Source of the DNA: Sinorhizobium saheli
GTDB taxonomy: Bacteria; Pseudomonadota; Alphaproteobacteria; Rhizobiales; Rhizobiaceae
Length of the DNA: 50,087 bases
Direction: 5' to 3'
NCBI RefSeq assembly: GCF_001651875.1
Contig: NZ_LNQB01000074.1
Span: 1 to 50,087, forward strand
This document shows, piece after piece, positions 8,087 through 16,265 of the stretch; within the stretch, counting starts at the first letter, position 1, and every line of letters begins with the position of its first letter. The notes beneath the pieces were generated by a model that worked only from the letters and a program-made list of their open reading frames with translations, ran no database searches and was not told the origin of the DNA. The translations under genes and the position numbers were made by a program.

Positions 8087-9106
8087 ATGCCCATGTCCGA
8101 CCACAGCGCGACGACGATCCCTGAGACAGACCTCCAAGAGGCGGGCGTCGCCGCCCATCGCCGGATCGCGCTTCTGGATGCCTTGCGCGGCCTGGCGCTC
8201 GTCGCGATGGCAATCTATCACTTCACCTGGGACCTGGAATTCTTCGGCTATGTCGCGTCCGGTACCGCGGGAACGGGTGCCTGGCGGCTCTTTGCGCGGC
8301 TGATCGCGAGCAGCTTCCTTTTTCTCGCCGGCTACAGTCTCGTGCTCGGCCAGTTCCCGAAATTCCGGCCCCGCGCCTTCTCGCTTCGTTTCGTCAAGAT
8401 CGCCGGCGCTGCAGCCCTGATCAGCATCGCGACCTGGTTCGTCTTCCCCGGCTCGTTCATCTTCTTCGGCATTCTCCACGCCATCGCGGCGGCAAGCCTG
8501 GTCGGTCTCCTGTTCCTTCGGCTGCCTGCGGTCGTCTCCTTCGTCGCCGCTGCGGCGGCCTTCGCCGCGCCGCTCTACCTGCGCTCGCCGATCTTCGACG
8601 TGCCGGCGCTCTGGTGGCTCGGGCTTTCCGAGACGGTCCCGCGCTCAAACGACTATGTGCCGCTGCTGCCGTGGCTGGCGCCGTTTCTTGCCGGCCTGGG
8701 CACGGCCAAGCTGATGCGCCCGCTGCTCGCCAGACGGCAGGCCTCGCCCCCGCCGCAGAGCGGGAGGATGCCGTGGATCGCGCCGCTCGCATTCGGGGGG
8801 CGCCACAGCCTCCTCATATACCTCGTGCACCAGCCGCTCCTCATCGGGCTCGTCTATCTCTTCTCGCTCGTCGTCCCCGCCCCCACACCGGATCCGGCCC
8901 TGGCCTACCGGATGAACTGCGAGCGAGCCTGCAGCAGCAGCAATCCCACCGTCGCCTGCGACCGGTTTTGCGGCTGTACGCTCGATCGGCTGAAAGAGCA
9001 GAACCTGTTCGACGATTTAAACCTGGGCAAGATCGATGCGAACGCCGATGAACGCATTGCGCGAATCGCCAGTCAGTGCACAATGGACGCACAATCAGGG
9101 GACTAG
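8087..9106 (+). CDS. DUF1624 (heparan acetyltransferase-like) membrane protein
   Basis: The 339-residue protein has about eight hydrophobic spans and the family signature near its start (RRIALLDALRGLALVAMAIYH), with the conserved Arg-Gly and a membrane His-Phe-Thr-Trp-Asp segment. The family is related to acyltransferase-3 and heparan-alpha-glucosaminide N-acetyltransferase proteins, so transfer of an acyl group across the membrane is a reasonable guess only. A hydrophilic tail after residue 265 carries several cysteines (NCERAC, ACDRFCGC, SQC). A second in-frame ATG at 8093 is an equally good start. The methyltransferase gene follows after 3 bases, so the two are probably one operon. Confidence 0.82.
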   Translation: MPMSDHSATTIPETDLQEAGVAAHRRIALLDALRGLALVAMAIYHFTWDLEFFGYVASGTAGTGAWRLFARLIASSFLFLAGYSLVLGQFPKFRPRAFSLRFVKIAGAAALISIATWFVFPGSFIFFGILHAIAAASLVGLLFLRLPAVVSFVAAAAAFAAPLYLRSPIFDVPALWWLGLSETVPRSNDYVPLLPWLAPFLAGLGTAKLMRPLLARRQASPPPQSGRMPWIAPLAFGGRHSLLIYLVHQPLLIGLVYLFSLVVPAPTPDPALAYRMNCERACSSSNPTVACDRFCGCTLDRLKEQNLFDDLNLGKIDANADERIARIASQCTMDAQSGD

Positions 9107-9109
9107 GAC

Positions 9110-9583
9110 ATGAATGCCTATCGTGCCAAGCCGCTGAGCTTTCCGTGGCCCGCCCTGCTCTATGGCGTGGCGGTGCTGATCGCGCTCGTTGCGAACTGCC
9201 TGTTTCCGCTCGCCGTCGCTCACGGCCATGGCTGGTTCCCGCTGCTGGTCGGGAGTGCGCTGATCCTTGTGGCAATCGTGCTCGAGCTTTGGGCCATCAA
9301 GACCCTCGTCGAACGGCATACCGCCGTCCTGCCGACACGCTGCGCCACCTGCCTTGTCACGTGCGGGCCATTCCGCTTCACCCGCAATCCGATTTATCTC
9401 GGCTATACGCTGATGATGGTCGGGTTCGGGCTGGTGATGCTCAATCCGTGGTTCTTCATCACGGCGATTGCGGCGGTCGTGCTCACCACCCTCTTTGCCA
9501 TCCGCAAGGAGGAACTGCACCTCCTGTCGCGCTTCGGCTTCGAATTCGAACGCTATTGCCGTCACACGGCACGCTGGATTTGA
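9110..9583 (+). CDS. Isoprenylcysteine/phospholipid methyltransferase-like membrane protein
   Basis: The 157-residue protein has four to five hydrophobic spans. It carries the membrane methyltransferase signature: FRFTRNPIYLGYTLMMVGFG in the middle and a KEELHLLSRFGFEFERYCRHTARWI end, which form the S-adenosylmethionine-binding part in ICMT/PEMT-type enzymes. The natural acceptor cannot be told. The start is 3 bases after the DUF1624 gene, behind GGGGACTAGGAC, which implies translational coupling and perhaps a shared substrate in the membrane. It is convergent with the merR gene. Confidence 0.82.
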   Translation: MNAYRAKPLSFPWPALLYGVAVLIALVANCLFPLAVAHGHGWFPLLVGSALILVAIVLELWAIKTLVERHTAVLPTRCATCLVTCGPFRFTRNPIYLGYTLMMVGFGLVMLNPWFFITAIAAVVLTTLFAIRKEELHLLSRFGFEFERYCRHTARWI

Positions 9584-9595
9584 TGCGCCGATAGC

Positions 9596-9617
9596 AAAAA
9601 GGCGGCTCGCGGCCGCC
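9596..9617 (-). terminator. Terminator of the merR gene
   Basis: On the minus strand a GGCGGC/GCCGCC stem with a 5-base loop is followed by TTTTT, 27 bases after the merR stop. Confidence 0.8.
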
Positions 9618-9643
9618 ATTCGGGAAGGCTTGGGAGGCTTGGC

Positions 9644-10030
9644 TCAAGTACCGACGCCGATCTCGGCAAGCCGGGTCAGGCACGCTTCCTCGACATTGTC
9701 GAGCTCGGCAAGCGTATCCTCGATGTCCTTGCGCTTCTGGCGCAGTTCCTCGCGCTTCTCCTCGACGCGCTTCATCAAGAGCTGCAACTGACCCATCTCG
9801 CCCGGCGGGTCCTTGTAGACCTGGATGATCTCGCGGATTTCGGCGATGGTGAACCCGATGCGCCGGCCACGCAGGATCTCCTTGATCAGGTGCCGGTCGG
9901 CCGGCCGAAACAGGCGCGTGCGGCCGCGCCGCTCCGGATGGATGAGCCCCTCATCCTCGTAGAAGCGCAATGTCCGGGTCGAGATGCCGAATTCCCGGGT
10001 CAGTTCGGTAATGCTATAGTACTTGTTCAC
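9644..10030 (-). CDS. MerR family transcriptional regulator
   Basis: The 128-residue protein has the MerR helix-turn-helix and wing at residues 1-70 (YSITELTREFGISTRTLRFY, then EDEGL). A dimerising coiled coil follows at about 80-118 (rich in E, R, K and L). There is no cysteine cluster as in metal-sensing MerR proteins; the only cysteine is in EEACLTRL. In sequence it resembles the LiuR-like branch that controls branched-chain amino acid or acyl-CoA degradation, but no such genes are adjacent. A near-perfect palindrome 36 bases upstream of the start suggests autoregulation. A strong terminator follows. Confidence 0.85.
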   Translation of the reverse strand: MNKYYSITELTREFGISTRTLRFYEDEGLIHPERRGRTRLFRPADRHLIKEILRGRRIGFTIAEIREIIQVYKDPPGEMGQLQLLMKRVEEKREELRQKRKDIEDTLAELDNVEEACLTRLAEIGVGT

Positions 10031-10065
10031 ACCGCCATTCCATCAACTCACGCGGCCCACTATTA

Positions 10066-10087
10066 TTGACTTTGACGTAAAAGTCAA
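10066..10087. promoter_or_regulatory. Palindromic operator of the MerR regulator
   Basis: The 22-base site has arms TTGACTTT and AAAGTCAA around an ACGT core, with only one mismatched pair flanking the core. MerR proteins typically bind such dyads between widely spaced -35 and -10 boxes. The site lies between mgtE and merR, immediately upstream of merR, so it most likely controls merR itself. An ACGT-centred site with flanking A/T is also typical of LiuR-type regulators. Confidence 0.75.
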
Positions 10088-10094
10088 ACACGTC

Positions 10095-11516
10095 TCACCC
10101 AACATGGAACCACCAGGTCGCAATGCCCAGGAAGCTGAAAAATCCGGTTACATCCGTCACGGCGGTAACGAAAACGGCTGAGGAGACGGCCGGATCGGCA
10201 CCGGACTTTTCCAGAAGCAGCGGGATCAGGATCCCGGCAAGCGCCGCCGCCATCATGTTGATCAGCATGGCGGCGGCGATAATGCCGCCGATATTGGGAT
10301 CCTGGAACCAAAGGCCGGCAACGAGGCCGATCAGGGTTCCGAAAATCATGCCGTTCAGGAGACCGACGCCGGCTTCGCGGCGGATAATCCGCGGCGCATT
10401 GTGAATATCGAGGCCGCGGGTCGCCAGCGCACGCACCGTCACGGTCATGGTCTGCGAGCCTGCATTGCCGCCCATGCCGGCAACGATCGGCATCAGGATG
10501 GCAAGCGCCACGATCTGCTGGATCGTTGCATCGAACAGGCCGATGACCGAGGCGGAGATGCAGGCAGTCATCGAGTTGACGAAAAGCCAGGGCACCCGCG
10601 AGCGCGAAGCCTCGGCGACGGAGTCCGACAATTCCTCGTCACCGACGCCGCTCAAACGCAAGAGGTCCTCCTCCGCCTCTTCCTGGATCACGTCGACGAC
10701 ATCGTCGATCGTCAGCACGCCGACCAGCCGGCCGTTCTCGTCGACGACGGCGGCCGAAAGCAGGTCGTATTGCTCGAAGAGCTGCGCCGCTTCCTCCTGG
10801 TCCATCTCGGCCGGAATGGCGTGGCTGGTGTCGCGCATGATCGCGTCGATCTTCACCGAGCGCTTGGTGCGCAGCACGCGATCGAGATCGACGGCGCCGA
10901 GCAGCTTGAAGGTCGGATCGATGACGAAAATCTGTGTGAAACTGTCGGGAAGATCCTCGTCCTCGCGCATGTAGTCGATCGTCTGGCCGACGGTCCAGAA
11001 GGGCGGCACGGCCACGAACTCGGTCTGCATGCGCCGGCCGGCGGTGCTCTCCGGATATTCGAGCGAACGGCGCAGGCGAACGCGCTCGGTAAAGGGGAGC
11101 TTGGCGAGGATCTCCTCCTGATCCTCCTGGTCGAGGTCCTCGAGAATGTAGACGGCGTCGTCGGAATCCATCTCGCCGATCGCCTCGGCGATCTGCTCGT
11201 TCGGCATATGCTCGACGATGTCGAGACGGATCGCCTCGTCGACCTCGGTCAGGGCTGAGAGATCGAATTCCTTGCCGAGAAGCGAAACGAGCGCCAGGCG
11301 CTGCTCCGGCTGAATCGCTTCCAGCAGGTCGCCGAGTTCGGAGGCGTGAAGATGGGCGACATGCTGGCGAAGATAGATGATATCGCGGTCGACGATCGCC
11401 GCGCCGACATGCATCAGGAAATCGGAACGGACCGACCCGTCCTCGGCATAGATGTCCGATCCGTCGTGGACGGCGATTTCATCGGAACCGCGGTCGTCGT
11501 CGCCGGTGTTGCTCAT
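10095..11516 (-). CDS. mgtE: Magnesium transporter MgtE
   Basis: This 473-residue protein matches the MgtE Mg2+ channel in full length and order: an N-terminal helical superhelix domain (about residues 20-140, acidic, with EQIAEAIGEMDSDDAVYIL), two CBS domains (about 150-275, including VGVLTIDDVVDVI), a connecting helix, and five membrane helices from about residue 300 (AILMPIVAGMGGNAGSQT contains the pore). The cytosolic domains sense Mg2+ and close the pore when it is abundant. The spacer to the divergent deformylase-like gene (11517-11788) shows no Mg riboswitch that I can recognise. Confidence 0.94.
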   Translation of the reverse strand: MSNTGDDDRGSDEIAVHDGSDIYAEDGSVRSDFLMHVGAAIVDRDIIYLRQHVAHLHASELGDLLEAIQPEQRLALVSLLGKEFDLSALTEVDEAIRLDIVEHMPNEQIAEAIGEMDSDDAVYILEDLDQEDQEEILAKLPFTERVRLRRSLEYPESTAGRRMQTEFVAVPPFWTVGQTIDYMREDEDLPDSFTQIFVIDPTFKLLGAVDLDRVLRTKRSVKIDAIMRDTSHAIPAEMDQEEAAQLFEQYDLLSAAVVDENGRLVGVLTIDDVVDVIQEEAEEDLLRLSGVGDEELSDSVAEASRSRVPWLFVNSMTACISASVIGLFDATIQQIVALAILMPIVAGMGGNAGSQTMTVTVRALATRGLDIHNAPRIIRREAGVGLLNGMIFGTLIGLVAGLWFQDPNIGGIIAAAMLINMMAAALAGILIPLLLEKSGADPAVSSAVFVTAVTDVTGFFSFLGIATWWFHVG

Positions 11517-11788
11517 GGACCCGCCCTCGAAGGATACCGCCGCCCGAGCCCGCGTGAAGGGCGGAAGACGAGTTTAACCTGCCGTTCGACCGCTCGGGCC
11601 GGGGCCGGAAACGGTCTCCCGCCCTGCTAACGCAAAGCTCCGCCAAGGTCCACAGCCGAGGCGACGTCGACGAAGGACCGCGGAACGATTTATACAACCT
11701 GTTGCAAATGCATATGAAAAAAGTGAAACGAATAAGGCTCGCCGTCTGCCTGCCGCCCGGCGGACACCGGCGCAAGGAGGTTTTCGAA

Positions 11789-12295
11789 ATGGCTGTCCGA
11801 CCGATCGTCCGCTTTCCCAGTCCGCTGCTCGGCACGGCGGCCGCAACGGTTGATCGATTCGACGATGATCTGATCCGGCTGGTCGACGATCTCGTCGACA
11901 CGATGCGGGCCGCCCCGGGGATCGGCATCACCGCGCCGCACATCGGCGTGCCGCAGCGGGTAACCGTGATCGAGCTCGATCCGCAGGCCGGACCGCACGC
12001 CTTCATAAATCCGGAAATCACGTGGCGATCGAGCGAGATCGCGCGCCACAGCGAAGGCAGCATATCGATGCCCGGCATTTCCGAAGAGGTGGAACGGCCG
12101 GCAACCGTGCGCGTGCTCTACCAAACGCTTTCGGGTGAGACGCGCGAGGAAGAGGCGGCCGGACTGATGGCCGTCTGCCTTCAGCACGAGATCGACCAGC
12201 TCGACGGCATTTTCTGGATCAGGCGGCTGTCGAGGCTGAAGCGCGAGCGCGTCCTGAAACGCTTCCAGAAATCGATGGCGCCGCAGGCCAACTGA
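11789..12295 (+). CDS. Peptide deformylase-like protein, metal site degenerate
   Basis: The 168-residue protein has the overall length and motif order of peptide deformylase, which removes the formyl group from nascent proteins. Motif 1 is GIGITAPHIG (normally GxGLAAxQ). Motif 2 reads EGSIS with Ser91 where the metal-binding Cys should be. Motif 3 reads HEIDQ, keeping His133 and Glu134 but with Gln137 instead of the second His. Two of three metal ligands are therefore lost, and it is probably not a working deformylase. The start at 11789 is set by AAGGAGG nine bases upstream; an earlier in-frame ATG at 11702 lacks such a site. It is divergent from mgtE. Confidence 0.85.
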   Translation: MAVRPIVRFPSPLLGTAAATVDRFDDDLIRLVDDLVDTMRAAPGIGITAPHIGVPQRVTVIELDPQAGPHAFINPEITWRSSEIARHSEGSISMPGISEEVERPATVRVLYQTLSGETREEEAAGLMAVCLQHEIDQLDGIFWIRRLSRLKRERVLKRFQKSMAPQAN

Positions 12296-12459
12296 GACGC
12301 GCCAAGGTTGCGCCGGCGCCCACTGTCGAATAGTTTCGCCGCGCCTGGAAGCCGCGGCGCACAAAATGCTCGGCGCCTTGCCAAACCACGCTGCATCCCT
12401 TAAGCGCCGCGCGTCTTACCACCGAGACAAGCAGCAGCCACTCGAACGAAGGTCCTGCG

Positions 12460-12714
12460 ATGAAATATCTGCGCCTCACTCTTCTCTGTGCCGCTCTGGC
12501 GGGATGCACCTCCACGGCAGAACTCGAGCCGCTGCCCGGCAGCCTGACCTATGGCGAGACCGCCTCCACGCGCAAGACGCAGGCGGCACCGGGCACCAAG
12601 ATACCAAACCGGTTCATCCACGAAGGCAGGATCGTCTACGAAACCTATGAGGTTCAGCCCGATCACACCTACAAGCTCATTCGGCGCACCTTCGTCGACA
12701 GCCTGGGCGACTGA
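12460..12714 (+). CDS. Small lipoprotein, hypothetical
   Basis: The 84-residue product begins with a short signal peptide and a lipobox (LAGC, Cys16), so it should be lipid-modified and anchored in the membrane facing the periplasm. The mature part of 69 residues is polar, with GTKIPNRFIHEGRIVYETY in its centre. I recognise no named domain. Its start follows GAAGGTCCTGCG. It sits alone between the deformylase-like gene and the stress-promoter gene. Confidence 0.72.
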   Translation: MKYLRLTLLCAALAGCTSTAELEPLPGSLTYGETASTRKTQAAPGTKIPNRFIHEGRIVYETYEVQPDHTYKLIRRTFVDSLGD

Positions 12715-12851
12715 TCGCGGCGCATCGAGCGCTCGAACCCCGCCCCTCTCCTGCATGTCACCTGGATCGACCGCGATTAAGGGCAACAGGGAGCAATTCA
12801 AAATGCTGCAGCGACCTTTGCGCGCGCAAGAACGCGCGGCGCTACAGTTCC

Positions 12852-12876
12852 GGAACATTGCGACCCCCTTGCCGTT
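12852..12876 (+). promoter_or_regulatory. EcfG/RpoE2-type stress promoter
   Basis: GGAAC (12852-12856) and CGTT (12873-12876) are separated by 16 bases, the consensus of the alphaproteobacterial general stress sigma factor (RpoE2 in Sinorhizobium). It lies 31 bases ahead of the start of the following gene, the right distance for a short leader. Confidence 0.75.
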
Positions 12877-12906
12877 TTCAGGGAGACAACCACGGGAGAC
12901 GACGCA

Positions 12907-13263
12907 ATGGCAAAATACCTTGACGAACGTGGCGATCCGGCCTCGTCGACGCACGAGCCGGAACGGAAGACCTATTCGGCCGAAGAAGCGAAGCAAGGAC
13001 GCTGGGGCATACCCATACTGGGTGTCCTCCTCGGAGGGCTGCTCCTCGCCTTCCTGGCTTGGGGGGCCGTGGAGATCTGGGGCGAAAGTACCGATACGGA
13101 TCGCGTAACGGAGACGCAGCAGGGCGAGCCGGCGCCGGCGCAGGACCAGACCGGAAGCATCGGCACCTCCGGACAGCCCGCCCCCGTCGACCGGGACCCG
13201 ACAGCCCAATCCGGGACGGGTGGCGAGACGCAGCAGGTTTCGCCTGACGGCACGGAGAAATGA
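12907..13263 (+). CDS. Hypothetical single-span membrane protein, stress-induced
   Basis: The 118-residue protein has a hydrophilic N-terminus, one membrane helix at about residues 35-55 (IPILGVLLGGLLLAFLAWGA) and a low-complexity tail rich in Gln, Gly, Thr and Pro. The start at 12907 follows GGGAGACGACGCA. The EcfG-type promoter just upstream points to induction under general stress and in stationary phase. Similar small membrane proteins with disordered tails are common in EcfG regulons, but no molecular role is known. The half repeat at 13325 lies after it. Confidence 0.72.
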   Translation: MAKYLDERGDPASSTHEPERKTYSAEEAKQGRWGIPILGVLLGGLLLAFLAWGAVEIWGESTDTDRVTETQQGEPAPAQDQTGSIGTSGQPAPVDRDPTAQSGTGGETQQVSPDGTEK

Positions 13264-13324
13264 TCCCCAACGATCCGATCGGCGTGGTGCGGCATCTTCC
13301 GGCGCACCGCGCCGGTTGCGGACA

Positions 13325-13366
13325 TGTGCAACGTCAGGTGATTCCACCTGACTGCAAAATGCTCTA
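13325..13366 (-). repeat. Half mosaic element starting on the spoVR stop codon
   Basis: On the minus strand the element begins TAGAGCATTTTGCAGTCAGG, matching the left half of the 115-217 copy almost exactly. Its first three bases are the TAG stop codon of the spoVR gene. The TCAGGT/ACCTGA palindrome can form a hairpin in the mRNA right behind the stop. Confidence 0.85.
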
Positions 13367-14911
13367 GTCGGCAAGTTCTTCGGTCGAGCATTCGTAAAGC
13401 GTCTCGCCGGTCTCCGCCTCGATGCCGACGAGACTTACCTCGTAGCCCCAGAGATGACGGACGTGGCGGAGCGTGGCGTCGCGATTGCTTTCCTCAAGAA
13501 GCACGCCGTTCTTCACATTGTGCTGCAGCCGCAGGTGACGGTCTCCCAGGAGATCGACGTCCATGACCTGGATGTCAGGCTGGTTGGCGCCGATATCGTA
13601 GCTGCGGGCAAGGGCTGCGCGTATGGCCTCGTAGCCGCGTTCATTATGGATTGAGGCGACCTCGCAGAAGTTCTCGTCCGCCTCGTCGGTCAGCAGGAAC
13701 AGCCTGAACTTGCGGATCAGCGACGGGCTCAGATATTGCAGGATGAAGGATTCGTCGCGATGGTTCGCCCAGGCGTCGAGCAGCGTCTCGCGCCAGTTGC
13801 CGCTGCCGGCGATGTCGGGAAACCAGTCGCGGTCTTCCGCCGTGGGGTCGACGCAGATGCGCTCGATGTCCTGCATCATCGCAAATCCCAGCGCATAGGG
13901 ATTGATGCCCGGGTAACGCGGATCGTCGAAGGCCGGCTGAAAGACGACATTGGTATGGCTCTGGAGAACCTCCAGCATCGCCCCCTCGGTGATCCTGCCC
14001 TCGTCGAAAAGCCTGTTCATGATCGTGTAGTGGACGAAGGTGGCACATCCCTCGTTCATCACCTTCGTCTGGCGCTGCGGATAGAAATATTGCGCGATGA
14101 CACGGACGATGCGGAGAATCTCCCGCTGCCAGGGCTCGAGGATCAGGCTGGTTTTCTCGAGGAAATAGAGCAGGTTCTCCTCAGGAAGGTTCAGCTGCTT
14201 CTTGCGTTCCAACGCATCGCGCTCGGCCGCGGTCGGATCGAGGCCCGCGCTCGTCGGCGGCAGCGTCCGCCACAGGTCGCTGTAGGTCTGCTCCTCGTAT
14301 TCCAGCCTCTCGCGCATCCGCTCCCGCTCCTTTTCGGAGGACAGCCTCGGCGGTCGCCTGTAGCGGAAGACGCCCTGGTCCATGAGCGCGTGAGCGGAAT
14401 CGAGGATCTCCTCGACGGCCGTGGTGCCGTAGCGCTCCTCGCATTTGCTGATGTATTTCTTCGCGAACTCCATGTAGCTGAGGATCGCGCTCGCGTCCGT
14501 CCACTGGCGGAAGAGGTAATTGTTCTTGAAGAAATGGTTATGGCCGAAGGCGGCATGCGCGGTCACCAGCGCCTGCATCGCCATGGTGTTTTCCTCCATC
14601 AGATAGGTGATGCAAGGGTTGGAGTTGATCACCAGCTCATAGGCGAGGCCGCGCCGGCCCCTGCGATAGAGGTGGTCCTCGAAGACGAAGCGCTTGCCGA
14701 AGGACCAGTGCTGGTACATCAGCGGCATGCCGACGGAGGAATAGGCGTCGAGCATCTGCTCGGAGGAGATGATCTCGAGCTGGTTCGGGTAGACATCGAG
14801 CCCGAGTTCATCGAGCGCGATCGCCTCGATGGCGTCGTAGGTCCGCGCCAGCGTCTCGAAGTTCCAGTCGGAACTTTGAAACAGGAGGTTTGCGCCCGCA
14901 CCCTTTGACAT
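13364..14911 (-). CDS. spoVR: SpoVR family protein (YcgB)
   Basis: The 515-residue cytosolic protein matches the SpoVR/YcgB family in length and in features such as YPNQLEIISSEQMLDAYSSV, a metal-like YFYPQRQTKVMNEGCATFVH segment and NPYALGFAMMQDIERIC. It is the third gene of the prkA-DUF444-spoVR set, which is conserved in Proteobacteria as the yeaG-yeaH-ycgB group and linked to stationary phase and nitrogen or stress survival. The biochemical role is unknown. It starts 12 bases after the DUF444 gene and ends in a TAG supplied by a palindromic repeat. Confidence 0.93.
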   Translation of the reverse strand: MSKGAGANLLFQSSDWNFETLARTYDAIEAIALDELGLDVYPNQLEIISSEQMLDAYSSVGMPLMYQHWSFGKRFVFEDHLYRRGRRGLAYELVINSNPCITYLMEENTMAMQALVTAHAAFGHNHFFKNNYLFRQWTDASAILSYMEFAKKYISKCEERYGTTAVEEILDSAHALMDQGVFRYRRPPRLSSEKERERMRERLEYEEQTYSDLWRTLPPTSAGLDPTAAERDALERKKQLNLPEENLLYFLEKTSLILEPWQREILRIVRVIAQYFYPQRQTKVMNEGCATFVHYTIMNRLFDEGRITEGAMLEVLQSHTNVVFQPAFDDPRYPGINPYALGFAMMQDIERICVDPTAEDRDWFPDIAGSGNWRETLLDAWANHRDESFILQYLSPSLIRKFRLFLLTDEADENFCEVASIHNERGYEAIRAALARSYDIGANQPDIQVMDVDLLGDRHLRLQHNVKNGVLLEESNRDATLRHVRHLWGYEVSLVGIEAETGETLYECSTEELAD

Positions 14912-14923
14912 GCCCGTCGCCTT

Positions 14924-16240
14924 TCACTTGCCCATCTGGATGCTTGGCTGCTTGCCGAAGAGTTTTCGAAAGACCGGATAGATATCCGCCGGCTTGGCGA
15001 TCCGGGTCATCTGGAAATTCGGCCATTCGCCGTCGACGGTGCGATAGGCCCGCCAGAGCGACGTCCCGTTGTCGGTCGTGCCGAAGATCTCCGTTTCGCG
15101 CTCGTCGATGATCTCGACATAGGCGTAATACTGGCAGAGCCGCATCAGGTCGTCATTCAGCAGCGAGGCGCAGCGTTCGGAATCGCCGGAGATGTTCTCC
15201 CCGTCCGAGGCCTGCGCGGCGTAGATGTTCCATTCGTGGGCCGGGTAGCGCTCCTGGATGACGCGGAGCATCTCCTCGAGCGCGGTGGAGACGACCGTGC
15301 CGCCGCTCTGCTTGCTGTAGAAGAACGTATTCTCGTCGACCTCACCCGCCTCGTCCGTGTGCCGGATGAAGACGATGTCGATCCGCTCGTAACGCCGCTT
15401 GAGGAAGAGGTGCAGCAGTACGAAGAAGCGCTTGGCGAGATCCTTCTCCCGCTCGCCCATCGAGGCGGAGACGTCCATCAGGCAGAACATCACCGCGCTG
15501 GCATTGGGCAGCGGCTGCGGTTCGAAGCGGTTGAAGCGAATGTCGACCGGATCGACGTATGGGATACGTCGACGCCGGCGTTCGAGCTTCTCCAGTCTCT
15601 CGCGCAGTTCCGCGATTTGCTTCCGGTGCTTCGCCCCTGCTTCGGGCTGCGCTTCCAGCCTGGCGATCTCGTCGGCGAGCGCCTCGACTTCCCGGCGCGA
15701 GGGTCGATGCAGGGCGATGCGGCGACCGTAGCTGTTGCGCATGGTGCGCCCGACATTGATGTTCGTGGGAGAACCGCTCGCGGTGAAGCCGGCACGGCGG
15801 CGCTTGAAGGCGACGGATTCCTTGAGGTTGAGCTTCACCATGTCCGGCAGTTCGAGGTCCTCGAAGAAAAGGTCGAGCACCTCTTCGCGCGAAAGGACGA
15901 ACTGGAAATCGTCCTCGCTCCGCCCGGTTCCGGCACTTGCACCCGAGGCGCCGCCGCCGGCGGCCTTTTTCGGAATTCGGTCTCCCTGCGCGAACTCCCG
16001 ATTGCCGGGCAGGACGTGCCGCCTTTCGCCGGTGCCGCTGTCGGGCTGGAATGTCGGTTCGCTGACGCCGCGGGCGGGCATGGATACGTTCTGCTCGACA
16101 TCAACGTCCGTGATCTTGCCTGTTTTGACCCGCTCCTTGATGACTCGTTTCAACTCCTCCCGCGCACGCTTCAGGAAGCGCTGCCTGTTGCCGAGACTCT
16201 TGTCCTTCGGGTTGAGGCGGCGGTCGATGAAATTCGGCAT
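14924..16240 (-). CDS. DUF444 family protein (YeaH/YhbH)
   Basis: The 438-residue protein begins MPNFIDRRLNPKDKSLGNRQRF, the signature of DUF444. The middle has a von Willebrand A-like fold with a MIDAS-type metal motif (LMDVSASMGEREKDLAKRFF). A Gly/Ser-rich segment at about residues 95-110 is probably flexible. It is expressed between the kinase PrkA and SpoVR and probably works with them as partner or substrate in a stress-response complex; this follows from the conserved gene order. It lies 25 bases downstream of prkA. Confidence 0.92.
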   Translation of the reverse strand: MPNFIDRRLNPKDKSLGNRQRFLKRAREELKRVIKERVKTGKITDVDVEQNVSMPARGVSEPTFQPDSGTGERRHVLPGNREFAQGDRIPKKAAGGGASGASAGTGRSEDDFQFVLSREEVLDLFFEDLELPDMVKLNLKESVAFKRRRAGFTASGSPTNINVGRTMRNSYGRRIALHRPSRREVEALADEIARLEAQPEAGAKHRKQIAELRERLEKLERRRRRIPYVDPVDIRFNRFEPQPLPNASAVMFCLMDVSASMGEREKDLAKRFFVLLHLFLKRRYERIDIVFIRHTDEAGEVDENTFFYSKQSGGTVVSTALEEMLRVIQERYPAHEWNIYAAQASDGENISGDSERCASLLNDDLMRLCQYYAYVEIIDERETEIFGTTDNGTSLWRAYRTVDGEWPNFQMTRIAKPADIYPVFRKLFGKQPSIQMGK

Positions 16241-16265
16241 TGGCTGACCCCTGCATCCGGCATTC

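Noticed and set aside
11682..11706. GGAAC as an EcfG promoter for the deformylase-like gene
   Set aside because: No CGTT occurs 16 or 17 bases downstream.
11517..11788. Magnesium riboswitch ahead of mgtE
   Set aside because: I could not see the conserved M-box or mgtA leader structure; regulation by the protein's own N and CBS domains is enough.
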